A stretch of 64,000 nt of DNA, from contig NZ_FTNY01000001.1 in assembly GCF_900156575.1 (NCBI RefSeq), positions 1 to 64,000 of the forward strand, given 5' to 3'. Shown piece by piece: positions 36,305-44,934 of the stretch. The DNA comes from Chryseobacterium shigense. GTDB lineage: Bacteria > Bacteroidota > Bacteroidia > Flavobacteriales > Weeksellaceae. A model generated the notes under the pieces. The model was not told the DNA's origin. It ran no database searches and saw only the letters and a list, made by a program, of their open reading frames with translations. How positions within the stretch are numbered: the stretch's first letter is position 1; each line of letters opens with the position of its first letter. Made by a program: the position numbers and the translations under genes.

Positions 36305-36901
36305 ATGATTTTTGAACATCTCAAACTCAATATTGATGTTAAAGACAGTACTTTTAATGAACTTTATCCAAATCATATAAGAGAATTGGCCAGCCAGCAC
36401 TGGACCCCTGTAGATGTTGCGAAAATGGCGGCTGATTATCTCGCTGAAAAGCCTGATAGTAAAATATTGGATATCGGGGCCGGGGCCGGAAAATTTTGTC
36501 TGATTGGCGCCGCTTCTACAAAAGGAATGTTTTTTGGAGTCGAGCAGAGAGCTTCTCTTACCAAAATATCAAAAAAAATAGCTGACCGGTATAAAATTAC
36601 CAATGTAGAATTTATACACTCCAATATCAATGAAATTTCTTTTTGTGAGTATGATGCCTTCTACTTTTTTAATTCTTTTTATGAAAATGTAGACACCTCC
36701 GGCTCAATTGACGATAAGATCATGCCGGATAAAGATTTATATTATTCTTATTCACAATACGTCAAAGAACAACTGGATACAACTCCTGTGGGAACACTGT
36801 TGGTTACCTATTGGAGCAAATGGGATGAAATTCCGGGTAGTTTTGATTTAACGGGGACTGCGTTTAATGGATTATTGAACTTTTGGAAGAAAGTTGTATA
36901 A
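36305..36901 (+). CDS. Class I SAM-dependent methyltransferase
   Basis: A 198-residue protein. Motif I 'KILDIGAGAGKFCLIGA' binds S-adenosylmethionine, followed by the acidic 'FGVEQRASL' and then 'SNINEISFCEYDAFYFFNSF'. The substrate is not identifiable; small-molecule methylation is likely. No membrane segments. Stand-alone gene. Confidence 0.85.
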   Translation: MIFEHLKLNIDVKDSTFNELYPNHIRELASQHWTPVDVAKMAADYLAEKPDSKILDIGAGAGKFCLIGAASTKGMFFGVEQRASLTKISKKIADRYKITNVEFIHSNINEISFCEYDAFYFFNSFYENVDTSGSIDDKIMPDKDLYYSYSQYVKEQLDTTPVGTLLVTYWSKWDEIPGSFDLTGTAFNGLLNFWKKVV

Positions 36902-36960
36902 ACAAGAATCATGGAGGGGCAGGGATCCGGGACTTTTTCAAAATCTTTATCCCATTTTTT

Positions 36961-36990
36961 TTGAATACAATCTCATAACACCTAATTTTG
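36961..36990 (+). promoter_or_regulatory. Promoter of the ClC gene
   Basis: TTG at 36961-36963, 19 bases, then TAATTTTG at 36983-36990. The predicted start site near 36997 leaves a short leader before the ATG at 37015, which supports that start over the TTG at 36988. Confidence 0.75.
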
Positions 36991-37014
36991 TGGAAATTTG
37001 AATCCAATAAGGTT

Positions 37015-38280
37015 ATGAAAAGGACAAAAATACAAAGACACCACTATTTCAGATTAGTTTTGGTTTCCGTTTTAATCAGTATCTGTGCGTCCTTTTTGGG
37101 ATATTCATTGAAGGTTATCACCGAGCATTTTCAAAAAATTATATTTCATTTCGCAGAAAATACCAGTTCTGTTTTCTTTATATTTCTTCCAACCATAGGA
37201 ATTACAGCCATTTATTTTTTAAGAAAATACCTTTTCATGAACAGAAAAAATAAAGGCATCACTGAAATTTACAAAACCGTGGATCAAAGAAAAGACCACT
37301 TACCTCTGTTCAAAATTCCATCTCATTATTTTAATGGTTTTCTGACGGTGATTTTCGGAGGTTCTACTGGCATTGAGGTTTCTACCGTCGTTGCAACAGC
37401 AACTCTTGGAAATGCAGCCTATGAAAGACAGTTTTCTGCTAATATTTATAAATTGGAACTCATCTGTGCAGGCGTTGTCGCGGGGGTCGCTATTTTGTTT
37501 GGAAGTCCCATGGTAGGGTGGCTTTTTGCGATGGAAGTCATTGCCAGAAAATTCAATAAAACCCTTTTGATCAGTTGTACCACATCAGCACTTATTTCAG
37601 GGATTTTTCTTTATTTCCTTAAAAGCGAACCCTTACTCCCTTTTGAGATTACAGGTTGGAAATGGATGGCTGTTCCGTTTTTTGTAATTCTCAGTGCATT
37701 AGGAGGTGTTTTATCTGTTTATTTTACAGTGCTGGTCATTAAAATTAAAGACTTTTTTTCTGGGATCCCGAATAATTTTTTGAGAGTGAATCTTGGAGCT
37801 TTGCTTGTGGGAAGTATGATATTTTGCTTTCCATTTTTATATGGCGACAGCTATCATTCACTTTCTGAAATTCTGACGCATCCTCAAAGCTATTCATTTG
37901 CTTTTCTCATTTTGCTGATTTTTTTAAAACCTTTGGCTTCTTCATTAACCCTTGGAGCCGGGGGAGACGGTGGTGTTTTTGCCCCTAGTATTGTAGCAGG
38001 TGCTTTTCTGGGATTTACATTCGCTCTTTTCTGCAATACATTCTTTGAAACCTCCCTTATCTATCTGAATTTTGTTTTAGTAGGAGCCGCAGCTACCTTA
38101 TCAGCCTCTATCTATGCTCCTTTTACAGCGCTTTTCCTGGTTTGCAATCTCGTTCCAAATGGCTATGTACTGTTTTTTCCGATCTTGATCGGCTGTTTCA
38201 TTTCAAAATATTTAGCGAAAAAAATATTGCCGTATAATGTATACACGTATCATTTAAAAGATGAGGTAAAAGTACAGTAA
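37015..38280 (+). CDS. ClC-family chloride channel or transporter
   Basis: A 421-residue protein with about ten hydrophobic helices. Selectivity-filter segments are visible: 'GGSTGIEVSTVVATATL' (in place of GREGPxVQ) and 'LTLGAGGDGGVFAPSIVAGAFLG', the strongest ClC mark. There are no CBS domains. It moves chloride or fluoride across the inner membrane; whether it is a channel or a proton exchanger cannot be told. I start at 37015 because the -7 box overlaps the longer start. Confidence 0.9.
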   Translation: MKRTKIQRHHYFRLVLVSVLISICASFLGYSLKVITEHFQKIIFHFAENTSSVFFIFLPTIGITAIYFLRKYLFMNRKNKGITEIYKTVDQRKDHLPLFKIPSHYFNGFLTVIFGGSTGIEVSTVVATATLGNAAYERQFSANIYKLELICAGVVAGVAILFGSPMVGWLFAMEVIARKFNKTLLISCTTSALISGIFLYFLKSEPLLPFEITGWKWMAVPFFVILSALGGVLSVYFTVLVIKIKDFFSGIPNNFLRVNLGALLVGSMIFCFPFLYGDSYHSLSEILTHPQSYSFAFLILLIFLKPLASSLTLGAGGDGGVFAPSIVAGAFLGFTFALFCNTFFETSLIYLNFVLVGAAATLSASIYAPFTALFLVCNLVPNGYVLFFPILIGCFISKYLAKKILPYNVYTYHLKDEVKVQ

Positions 38281-38287
38281 GGGGAAG

Positions 38288-38398
38288 TTATCCTTTGTTT
38301 TCCGCAAAACAATCAATACAGTATCCGAATGGATCAATAGACATATCGAGGATGTCAGAAATGAACAAACTAAATACGTGTTCAGGCTTCTTTTTCAT
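38288..38398 (-). CDS. Possible 36-residue small protein or gene remnant
   Basis: A short minus-strand frame seven bases beyond the ClC stop. It encodes a protein-like sequence ('KKPEHVFSLFISDILDMSID', then 'YCIDCFAEN') with a Cys pair. The frame extends a few codons upstream in similar style. It may be the tail of a lost gene or a true small protein. No family recognised. Confidence 0.3.
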   Translation of the reverse strand: MKKKPEHVFSLFISDILDMSIDPFGYCIDCFAENKG

Positions 38399-38460
38399 GT
38401 CCGACCATGATTTAAATTTTCATTTTTAAATCTAAATGTATGTTAAAGTCATAAAAAATA

Positions 38461-38490
38461 GTGTTTTTCAATAAATTAAGCGTATATTTG
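38461..38490 (+). promoter_or_regulatory. Promoter of the fourth csp gene
   Basis: TATATTTG at 38483-38490, with GTG (weak -33) 19 bases upstream. The flanks match the promoter of the tandem csp array over at least 25 bases. Confidence 0.65.
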
Positions 38491-38496
38491 TAAAAT

Positions 38497-38764
38497 AATC
38501 AGGCTTCTGCCGACGCTTCTTCTGAAACTTTTGAGTTAATCTCTTCTATCAGTCTTCGCTTTTTCAGCCGCTAAGTTTTGTTACCAATATAACAGGTGAA
38601 GTACCTTTTTTCCCACTTGAATAGTCTTCAGGTCTTTAAAAATAACAACATCATTTCTTGTTCACAAATCGATTTATTATTGTTTTGATGAGATCATCAT
38701 TTCAGTAATGGCCACGGCCAAAAACAATTTATCAACGAATACAATAATTTTATAATACAATACA
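38497..38764 (+). ncRNA. Long conserved 5' leader of the fourth csp gene
   Basis: About 268 nt between the predicted start site and the csp ATG, homologous to the leader at 9839-10105. It contains the hairpins TGATG-AGAT-CATCA (38686-38699) and TGGCC-AC-GGCCA (38709-38720). The latter shows a paired change relative to the tandem spacers (TGGCA-AC-TGCCA). Confidence 0.65.
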
Positions 38765-38956
38765 ATGCAACAAGGAACAGTAAAATTCTTTAATGATGCC
38801 AAAGGTTTTGGTTTTATTACACCTTCAAATGGCGGTCAGGATATCTTCGTACATTCATCTGGTTTAAAAGATGATATACGTGAAAATGACACTGTAACAT
38901 TCGATTTAGAAAACGGTAAAAAAGGCGTTAACGCAGTTAACGTACGCGTAGCATAA
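38765..38956 (+). CDS. Cold-shock protein, dispersed fourth copy
   Basis: A 63-residue cold-shock domain protein with 'KGFGFI' and 'IFVHSS'. It differs from the tandem copies at about ten residues (for example 'GLKDDIRENDTVTFDLENGK'). It is thus an older paralogue, yet it shares their long leader. It is followed by a strong terminator, so it is monocistronic. Confidence 0.95.
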   Translation: MQQGTVKFFNDAKGFGFITPSNGGQDIFVHSSGLKDDIRENDTVTFDLENGKKGVNAVNVRVA

Positions 38957-38990
38957 ATTAAGAAGGAAAGTTAAAATCCTTCTCTCTATT

Positions 38991-39032
38991 AAAAGCAGCA
39001 GATAACATTACGCTTATCTGCTGCTTTTTTTT
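38991..39032 (+). terminator. Terminator of the fourth csp gene
   Basis: AAGCAGCAGATAA and TTATCTGCTGCTT form a 13-pair stem with an eight-base loop, then a run of T. Confidence 0.93.
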
Positions 39033-39101
39033 ATATACTTGTATAATGAAACAGGTAAGTTTTGATCATTCATCCCAAACGCAATATAGAGCAAATATAA
39101 A

Positions 39102-40073
39102 ATGAGAAAATTCATAGTATCAATGGTAATAGTCGCGTCGGGTTCCGGTGGATGTCAGCAAAAGCAGACAACCAATCCCGTTGTTAATCAGCTGGATAAG
39201 AATGTAGGCCAGAAGATGCTTGATATTTATAAGCAGGTGAAAACGTATGATCATCATCCAGTATATGAAGTAGAATTCAGTCAGGATGCCTGTGGCTATG
39301 AGATCCTGATCAATGATGTGCCCCTGCATCGTTATCTGCTACCCGGTAGTGCCAATGAGCAGCGTATTCAGATCAATGATCATCTGCTGAAGACTGGAAA
39401 GCAGGAGATGACGATACGTTTATTTCCGCCAATGCTTTCAGATGGAAGCTGGTCGCCCACTCTTGTTGATGCTTCTGCATTTAAAATTAAAGTGATTCAT
39501 CATCAATCTAAGGATGCTTTGGAAGATTACAAACAGGTTTTTGAATTCAGCACCTCCAATCAGCCGGGAACAGAGAAATTCATGGCCAGCGGACAAAAAT
39601 TTTTTGAATTTAAAGGCTTTTTTTATGCACAGATCCCTTATCAGCTGGAAGGCTGGCAAAATTCCGCAGACTTAAGGCAAGAAAATCAAGATCAATTATT
39701 GAAAGAGGCAGTGACAGCGTATAACAATTTCAGAAATGTGCTCATCAAAAAAGATGTGAATGCCTATGGAATACTCATGTATGATAAAGAAGTTGAAATA
39801 GCAAAAGCATATTACTGGAGTACACCTTTGGATTCTAAAGAACGATGGAACGAAATGAGAGATGCAGTCCTTGAAAAAAGAGAAATCCTACCCCTGAAAA
39901 ATTTTAAAATGGTTCTCTATGCAGGCGGAAAAGTAGTAGCATTACAACCAACAGACGAGAGGTATAAAGATTATTTGTCAGCCATTCATGCTCAGACAGC
40001 GGATGAAGATATTCAGGTTTCTTTTCTGCTGCATAAAAAAGCAGGAAGCAATGAACTGACACCGATACGATAA
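39102..40073 (+). CDS. Hypothetical lipoprotein (323 aa)
   Basis: A signal peptide with lipobox-like 'GSGGC'. No family recognised with confidence. Residues ~55-140 look like an immunoglobulin-like strand set ('GYEILINDVPLHRYL', 'MTIRLFPPMLSDGSW'). The second half is helical and charged ('YNNFRNVLIKKDVNAYGILM'). It is probably anchored in a membrane facing the periplasm. Monocistronic, with its own terminator. Confidence 0.65.
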   Translation: MRKFIVSMVIVASGSGGCQQKQTTNPVVNQLDKNVGQKMLDIYKQVKTYDHHPVYEVEFSQDACGYEILINDVPLHRYLLPGSANEQRIQINDHLLKTGKQEMTIRLFPPMLSDGSWSPTLVDASAFKIKVIHHQSKDALEDYKQVFEFSTSNQPGTEKFMASGQKFFEFKGFFYAQIPYQLEGWQNSADLRQENQDQLLKEAVTAYNNFRNVLIKKDVNAYGILMYDKEVEIAKAYYWSTPLDSKERWNEMRDAVLEKREILPLKNFKMVLYAGGKVVALQPTDERYKDYLSAIHAQTADEDIQVSFLLHKKAGSNELTPIR

Positions 40074-40085
40074 GTCATATAAACA

Positions 40086-40116
40086 AAATAGCTGCATTTT
40101 TAATGCAGCTATTTTT
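40086..40116. terminator. Bidirectional terminator
   Basis: AAATAGCTGCAT and ATGCAGCTATTT around a five-base loop, with T on the plus strand, between convergent genes. Confidence 0.88.
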
Positions 40117-40133
40117 ATGAAAAGATTGATTTT

Positions 40134-40817
40134 TTAGTTACTTTTTGATCGGGATATGGACAAAAGATACACCAAATGCGCAAACATACTTCTTTTTACC
40201 GATTCTATTTTAATATCACCGGTGGCCTGATTAATAGTAGTCACAAGGTCTGCATTACACTGTCCTGAAAAACTGCCACTTCCCAAATAGTTAGCGGAAT
40301 TGGCAGTAGGATAGGAGATTCTTGGATAGTCTGGAGCGACCTGCTCAGCAGCTGTTGCTCCTCCTACATATCCTTTATTATCGATGAAACGGGAGGCCCA
40401 GGTTCCTAAAAACTGTCCATTAATCGTATTGATCGTCTGTCCTACCACAATCTGAGTATCGATAGCCCGGGTAAAACCGGCGCAGGTACTGTAATGATTT
40501 ACTTTAACCGTACAGGCGGAAGCATTGTCTGTTGGCTGAAAACATTGCCCTTCATAAACAGTCAGTCTTTGCTCGGCAGCAGAAGTGGAGGTATTCAGCA
40601 ATGCCTTTGGAGAAAAGATTTCTTCGGGCGAGATCAACGTTAAAACTCCCTGCTGGTCTGCTGCCACAATTTTCCTCTCCGTATTAGCTAAAGCTCTGAC
40701 TCTAACCAATCCGTTGACATCCAGAGTATGGGAAGGAGTAGTAGTATTAATCCCTACCTGGGATTTAATGCTGCTGAAAAAAATTACAGCAACAAAAAAA
40801 ATAAGTCTTGTTTTCAT
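40134..40817 (-). CDS. Secreted hypothetical protein with VGINTTTP-type N terminus
   Basis: A 227-residue protein with a signal peptide (cut near 'SSIKSQVG'). The mature start 'VGINTTTPSHTLDVNGLVRV' is a widespread Bacteroidota surface-protein module resembling tail-fibre or adhesin necks. Four Cys in the middle may form disulfides. There is no T9SS sorting domain. The function is unknown; cell-surface or adhesion roles are possible. Confidence 0.7.
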   Translation of the reverse strand: MKTRLIFFVAVIFFSSIKSQVGINTTTPSHTLDVNGLVRVRALANTERKIVAADQQGVLTLISPEEIFSPKALLNTSTSAAEQRLTVYEGQCFQPTDNASACTVKVNHYSTCAGFTRAIDTQIVVGQTINTINGQFLGTWASRFIDNKGYVGGATAAEQVAPDYPRISYPTANSANYLGSGSFSGQCNADLVTTINQATGDIKIESVKRSMFAHLVYLLSISRSKSN

Positions 40818-41244
40818 GTTATTAATTGGGTTTTAGTGAGTTTTATATTTTTCACTAAATTAAGAAATATTTGTGATTGTGAAAGCAAATTTCATTTAAT
40901 TTACAAATGATGTATTAAAAATAATTTATTTTGAAAAAAATAGATAAAATAAACACTTTATGGCAATACAGTGTCAATACTGTCATCTGTTCAATTTTTT
41001 GATATCCTATACGCTGATTCCTTGTTTCCATTTGGGAAATAATTGTATTTTAGCCAAAATATACTGTTAATTCATAAAAATATAAACAGCTGATTAAAAT
41101 TCAGATAATCTGAATAAAAAAATCAGTAGATTTGCACGGAACAAGCCGGAAAAACAACAAACATTAACTCATATACCTATTTTAAGAATAGATATATAAA
41201 TAGATAACAATAAATTTGATTAGGTTATAAAACTATTAGAAACT
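40818..41244. other. Divergent intergenic gap
   Basis: A strongly AT-rich region. A TAGATTTG at 41127-41134 could be a -7 box for the lipoprotein at 41245, leaving a leader of about 105 bases, but no TTG is found at the right distance. No open frame seen. Confidence 0.35.
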
Positions 41245-41613
41245 ATGAAGAAACTTTTTTTACTTCTTTTAACAGCTTTTTTATTTATCGGATGCAGCTC
41301 TGATGATGACACTATTTATGATTATATAGGAACGTGGTCAGGAAAGTATACGGGAAGCGATGACGGAACCTGGAACCTTGTAGTATCCAGCGACGGAAAA
41401 GTAACCGGAACGATGCACTCTACGGTCAATGATGAAAATTATAATATTTCCGGAAACTTAACCGATACCGGAGATCTTACTGCTGTAATCGGGCTTCCTG
41501 ATGACGGAGAATTCAAAGGAACCCTTTCAAGAGAGAAAAAAGGAAACGGAAACTGGTCAAACGCTGTTCCTACCCCCGCAAGATACGGGACCTGGACAGG
41601 AGACAAGAAATAA
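41245..41613 (+). CDS. Small lipoprotein with beta-barrel-like repeat
   Basis: A 122-residue protein with lipobox 'LFIGCSSDDD', the Ser/Asp tract after Cys being typical of Flavobacteriia surface lipoproteins. The mature part alternates Gly-rich strands ('GTWSGKYTGSDDGTWNLVVS', 'GKVTGTMHST', 'GEFKGTL'), like a small lipocalin or META-type barrel. No exact family. Followed by a strong terminator. Confidence 0.75.
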   Translation: MKKLFLLLLTAFLFIGCSSDDDTIYDYIGTWSGKYTGSDDGTWNLVVSSDGKVTGTMHSTVNDENYNISGNLTDTGDLTAVIGLPDDGEFKGTLSREKKGNGNWSNAVPTPARYGTWTGDKK

Positions 41614-41618
41614 AACAG

Positions 41619-41650
41619 AAAGCCTGCAGATCAATCTGCAGGCTTTTTTT
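41619..41650. terminator. Bidirectional terminator
   Basis: AAGCCTGCAGA and TCTGCAGGCTT around loop TCAA, followed by a T run on the plus strand; the convergent gene ends at 41653. Confidence 0.93.
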
Positions 41651-41652
41651 AT

Positions 41653-42303
41653 CTAAACAAATCCCATATGGGTAATTTCTCCTTTATTCCAGATCACCAA
41701 AAAGTAGAGTAGGAGGTGGGTCCCTGAAAATTGTTTTTTAAAATGAATTTTTTTCCCTTGCTCTGCCAACAGCCGCTCTTCAAAATATTCACTTGAATAA
41801 TGTTCAAGATTAGGTTGTATGGTTGTGATTACGACTTCATCATTTACCGAAAGCTTGTCCATCACATTCAGAATCAAATTTTCATTCTCTTCCGAAACAA
41901 AGATCTCCGGATCAATATTCTCTTTTTCTCCAAACCTGAATGCTCTAAGCAACCTTAAACCTTCTGGAGTGGTAAGTCCTTTTTGTACACATCTTTTTCC
42001 TCTTTCTGAAATGACGTCAAGATCTTTGATGACCGTCATCAGTTTTGCAAATTTCTGATAGAGCAGCGGGTCGCCAGCCAACTTAGTATACCTTTCAACA
42101 CAGCTCCGTATGGTTTTTCCTGCTTTGGAACAGTGCCCGAATTCGGAACTGTTTTGTCTTACTTTCTCATAGGAAGCATTTTTTTTGAACGCCGTTTTAT
42201 TAAATCCGCTTTTTTTCCGAACCACATTTTTTCCGTTCAGGCTGTAAAAAACCAGATCACCTACGCTTCCGTTGATTTTGATTACACTTTCATACGTTGC
42301 CAT
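41653..42303 (-). CDS. Hypothetical basic protein (216 aa)
   Basis: No named family. The N terminus 'INGSVGDLVFYSLNGKNVVR' followed by Lys-rich helices recalls a small conserved Flavobacteriia protein of unknown function; a nucleic-acid or phage-related role has been thought possible for such proteins but is not shown. No signal peptide. It is divergent from the NlpC/P60 gene, with a TATATTTG -7-like box at 42320-42327. Confidence 0.6.
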   Translation of the reverse strand: MATYESVIKINGSVGDLVFYSLNGKNVVRKKSGFNKTAFKKNASYEKVRQNSSEFGHCSKAGKTIRSCVERYTKLAGDPLLYQKFAKLMTVIKDLDVISERGKRCVQKGLTTPEGLRLLRAFRFGEKENIDPEIFVSEENENLILNVMDKLSVNDEVVITTIQPNLEHYSSEYFEERLLAEQGKKIHFKKQFSGTHLLLYFLVIWNKGEITHMGFV

Positions 42304-42449
42304 ATCGTAAAATTGAATTCAAATATACTAATAAATATAGAAATTTAATATTTTAACATATATTTATCATATAGTTGTAGTATAGTTATCATATAATTTA
42401 AATATAAAATGTATATTTGTGTGTAATTAGTTACTTCATTTAAAATCAG

Positions 42450-43028
42450 ATGACTATGATACCGGGATTATTTGAAAAAAACTTAAGAATAAAGCAGCTT
42501 TCGGTTCTGCTGATCGCCTCTGTGATCACCGTCTCCTGCGGATCATCAAAAAATGTATCCTCTAAAAAAAATACAGGCAGTAAAACAGTGGTAAAAGCTG
42601 AAAATCTCCGAAAACTGGATTCTAAATTTGATGGTAAAATTTCTAGATCCGTCAGTGATATTCTGAAAGATGCTGAAAAGTATATCGGAGCACCTTATAA
42701 ATTTGGTGGAAATACCTCTTCTGGTTTTGACTGTTCCGGATTCACAGTAAAAGTTTTTGAAGAAAACGAATTTTCACTGCCCCGCAGATCTGCAGATCAG
42801 GCCGATGCAGGTCAGAAGATTGACATCAAAGAAGTGAAGCCCGGAGATTTGTTATTTTTTGCCACAGCAGGAGGAAGCAGAGTTTCTCACGTAGGTATCG
42901 TTCATGATATCGGAGCCGACGGAGAAGTGAAATTTATCCATGCTTCCACTTCAAAAGGAGTGATAATTTCTTCATTAAACGAAAAATACTGGAACAAAGC
43001 TTATCTCCACGCTCAGAGAGTTTTATAA
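42450..43028 (+). CDS. NlpC/P60-family lipoprotein peptidase
   Basis: A 192-residue protein with lipobox 'VITVSCGSS'. The C-terminal ~120 residues form the NlpC/P60 domain: catalytic Cys in 'GFDCSGFT', His in 'RVSHVGIV' and the third polar residue in 'FIHASTSKG'. It cleaves peptidoglycan stem peptides in the periplasm. The first Met pair (MTM) leaves the exact start open. The LytTR gene follows 25 bases on. Confidence 0.92.
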   Translation: MTMIPGLFEKNLRIKQLSVLLIASVITVSCGSSKNVSSKKNTGSKTVVKAENLRKLDSKFDGKISRSVSDILKDAEKYIGAPYKFGGNTSSGFDCSGFTVKVFEENEFSLPRRSADQADAGQKIDIKEVKPGDLLFFATAGGSRVSHVGIVHDIGADGEVKFIHASTSKGVIISSLNEKYWNKAYLHAQRVL

Positions 43029-43053
43029 GCCATTACCTAAACTGATCATTGAA

Positions 43054-43380
43054 GTGGATAACCGGACCTTTGCTTTCATTAAAACAGATAAAAAACTGGT
43101 GAAAATTTTCTTTAAAGACATTATCGTGATCAAAGGTTTAGGGAATTATGTGGAAATCAATACTACATTCAACAAAAAATACATTTACTACAAAGCCCTC
43201 AAAGATTTAATTGAAAGCCTTCCTGAAGAATTCATGAGAGTCCACCATTCTTACATCGTCAATTTAACCAATATCGAATATTTTGAAGACAACCAGCTTG
43301 TCTGCGAGGATCATAAAATTGCCGTGGCGAAAAGTTATAAAGAATGCCTCACTACGGCCCTCAATACAATGATGCTCTGA
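43054..43380 (+). CDS. Stand-alone LytTR DNA-binding protein
   Basis: A 108-residue protein that is almost entirely a LytTR domain ('YVEINTTFNKKYIYYKALKD', 'FMRVHHSYIVNLTNIEYFED'). A GTG start is used; the frame is open upstream into nlpC, so an earlier non-AUG start is possible. There is no receiver domain, unlike LytR/AgrA regulators. It may sense by dimerisation, or it may be the C-terminal relic of a fuller response regulator. Confidence 0.82.
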   Translation: MDNRTFAFIKTDKKLVKIFFKDIIVIKGLGNYVEINTTFNKKYIYYKALKDLIESLPEEFMRVHHSYIVNLTNIEYFEDNQLVCEDHKIAVAKSYKECLTTALNTMML

Positions 43381-43485
43381 AAATTCAACATCAGAAAACA
43401 ATCATCCTGAATAATATTTCCTTTATACGATATAATAAATTCGCTAAATTCTTGCATTCATTTTAGATTCGTAAAAAAAAGAACA

Positions 43486-43857
43486 ATGAACAAAGACTTA
43501 GCATTGGATTACATCAACCGCCATAATATTATTGAAATAAAGGCAGGACAGCAACGAACCACTTTCCTTGAAATCTGGATGGTTACCGTTAATGACAGAA
43601 TTTTTGCCAGATCATGGGGACTGGCAGAAAAAAGCTGGTACTCTACTTTTTTAGAAAATATCCAGGGCCAGATCAAATGTGGAAAGCAGATATTCAATAT
43701 AAAAGCTCTTGTTCCTGACGACCTTAAAGAACTTACGCCTGACATCAATATTGCTTATTTAACAAAATATAATACAGGTTCAAATCTTCAGTATTCACAA
43801 GGAATCATTCAGCCAAAACACGCTCAAAAGACTTTAGAATTCATTATTTACGAATAA
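43486..43857 (+). CDS. DUF2255-family protein
   Basis: A 123-residue protein. 'IEIKAGQQRTTFLEIWMVTV' and 'RIFARSWGLAEKSWY' match DUF2255, small proteins that may be flavin- or nitroreductase-like. No signal peptide. The function is not established. Confidence 0.7.
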   Translation: MNKDLALDYINRHNIIEIKAGQQRTTFLEIWMVTVNDRIFARSWGLAEKSWYSTFLENIQGQIKCGKQIFNIKALVPDDLKELTPDINIAYLTKYNTGSNLQYSQGIIQPKHAQKTLEFIIYE

Positions 43858-43908
43858 TACTTAAAAAGTAAACAGGAAATTATTCCCATTGAGCGCTCTT
43901 TACAGAAC

Positions 43909-43939
43909 TTGTATACTAAAACAATCTTTTGTACTTTTG
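43909..43939 (+). promoter_or_regulatory. Promoter of dapD
   Basis: TTG at 43909-43911, 20 bases, then TACTTTTG at 43932-43939, leaving a leader of about 50 bases. Confidence 0.6.
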
Positions 43940-43996
43940 ACCTTCAAAACTGTGGAAAGCCGCAGAGATAATGTATACTAAAATCAAACAAGAGAC

Positions 43997-44809
43997 ATGT
44001 CGTTACAACAAACTATTGAAAACATTTGGGATAATAGAGATTTATTACAGAACGAAGACAGCAAGAAGGCGATAAGAGAGGTTATTTCTTTATTGGATTC
44101 AGGAGAACTTCGTGTGGCTGAGCCTACGGACAATGGATGGCAGGTAAATGAATGGGTAAAGAAAGCCGTAGTAATGTATTTCCCAATCCAGAAGATGGAA
44201 ACTATTGAAGTAGGTCCGTTTGAATTTCATGACAAAATTCCTTTGAAGAAAAATTATGCTGAAAAAGGAGTAAGAGTTGTACCGCATGCGATTGCAAGAG
44301 AAGGATCTTTCGTCGCTTCAGGAGTTATTTTAATGCCTTCTTATGTGAATATCGGAGCTTATGTAGATTCAGGAACCATGGTGGATACCTGGGCTACTGT
44401 AGGAAGCTGTGCACAGATCGGTAAAAATGTTCACCTGAGTGGTGGTGTTGGGATCGGTGGAGTATTAGAGCCTTTACAGGCAGCTCCGGTGATTATTGAA
44501 GACGACTGTTTCATCGGTTCAAGATGTATCGTGGTAGAAGGGGTTCACGTAGAAAGAGAAGCTGTATTGGGTGCGAATGTAGTATTGACTGCCTCCACCA
44601 AAATCATTGACGTCACAGGTGATCAGCCTGTTGAGATCAAAGGAAGAGTTCCTGCCCGTTCAGTAGTAATTCCGGGAAGTTATACAAAACAGTATCCTGC
44701 CGGAGAATATCAGGTTCCTTGTGCATTGATCATTGGTCAGAGAAAAGAATCAACAGATAAAAAAACATCACTTAATGATGCTTTAAGAGAGAATAATGTA
44801 GCCGTATAA
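43997..44809 (+). CDS. dapD: 2,3,4,5-tetrahydropyridine-2,6-dicarboxylate N-succinyltransferase
   Basis: A 270-residue protein. An N-terminal helical domain (~1-100) is followed by a left-handed beta-helix with hexapeptide repeats ('VNIGAYVDSGTMVDTWATVG', 'GKNVHLSGGVGIGGVLEP', 'DDCFIGSRCIVVEG'). It transfers succinyl from succinyl-CoA in the lysine and meso-diaminopimelate pathway. The length is normal and the gene has its own promoter and terminator. Confidence 0.95.
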   Translation: MSLQQTIENIWDNRDLLQNEDSKKAIREVISLLDSGELRVAEPTDNGWQVNEWVKKAVVMYFPIQKMETIEVGPFEFHDKIPLKKNYAEKGVRVVPHAIAREGSFVASGVILMPSYVNIGAYVDSGTMVDTWATVGSCAQIGKNVHLSGGVGIGGVLEPLQAAPVIIEDDCFIGSRCIVVEGVHVEREAVLGANVVLTASTKIIDVTGDQPVEIKGRVPARSVVIPGSYTKQYPAGEYQVPCALIIGQRKESTDKKTSLNDALRENNVAV

Positions 44810-44855
44810 GTTATATTTTCTCTAAATTTTAAAGATTCACTTTTAAAATTTATAC

Positions 44856-44890
44856 AATAAACCCTGAATAGTCATTTAGGGTTTATTTTA
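44856..44890 (+). terminator. Terminator of dapD
   Basis: AATAAACCCT and AGGGTTTATT form a ten-pair stem with a twelve-base loop, followed by TTTTATTT. Confidence 0.8.
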
Positions 44891-44934
44891 TTTATACCTT
44901 TAAACCGTTAACAAAGCTTATTAAAAACATTGAT

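Noticed and set aside
42404..42419. TATATTTG before the NlpC/P60 gene as a promoter
   Set aside because: No TTG at a suitable distance in this very AT-rich region, so chance is likely.
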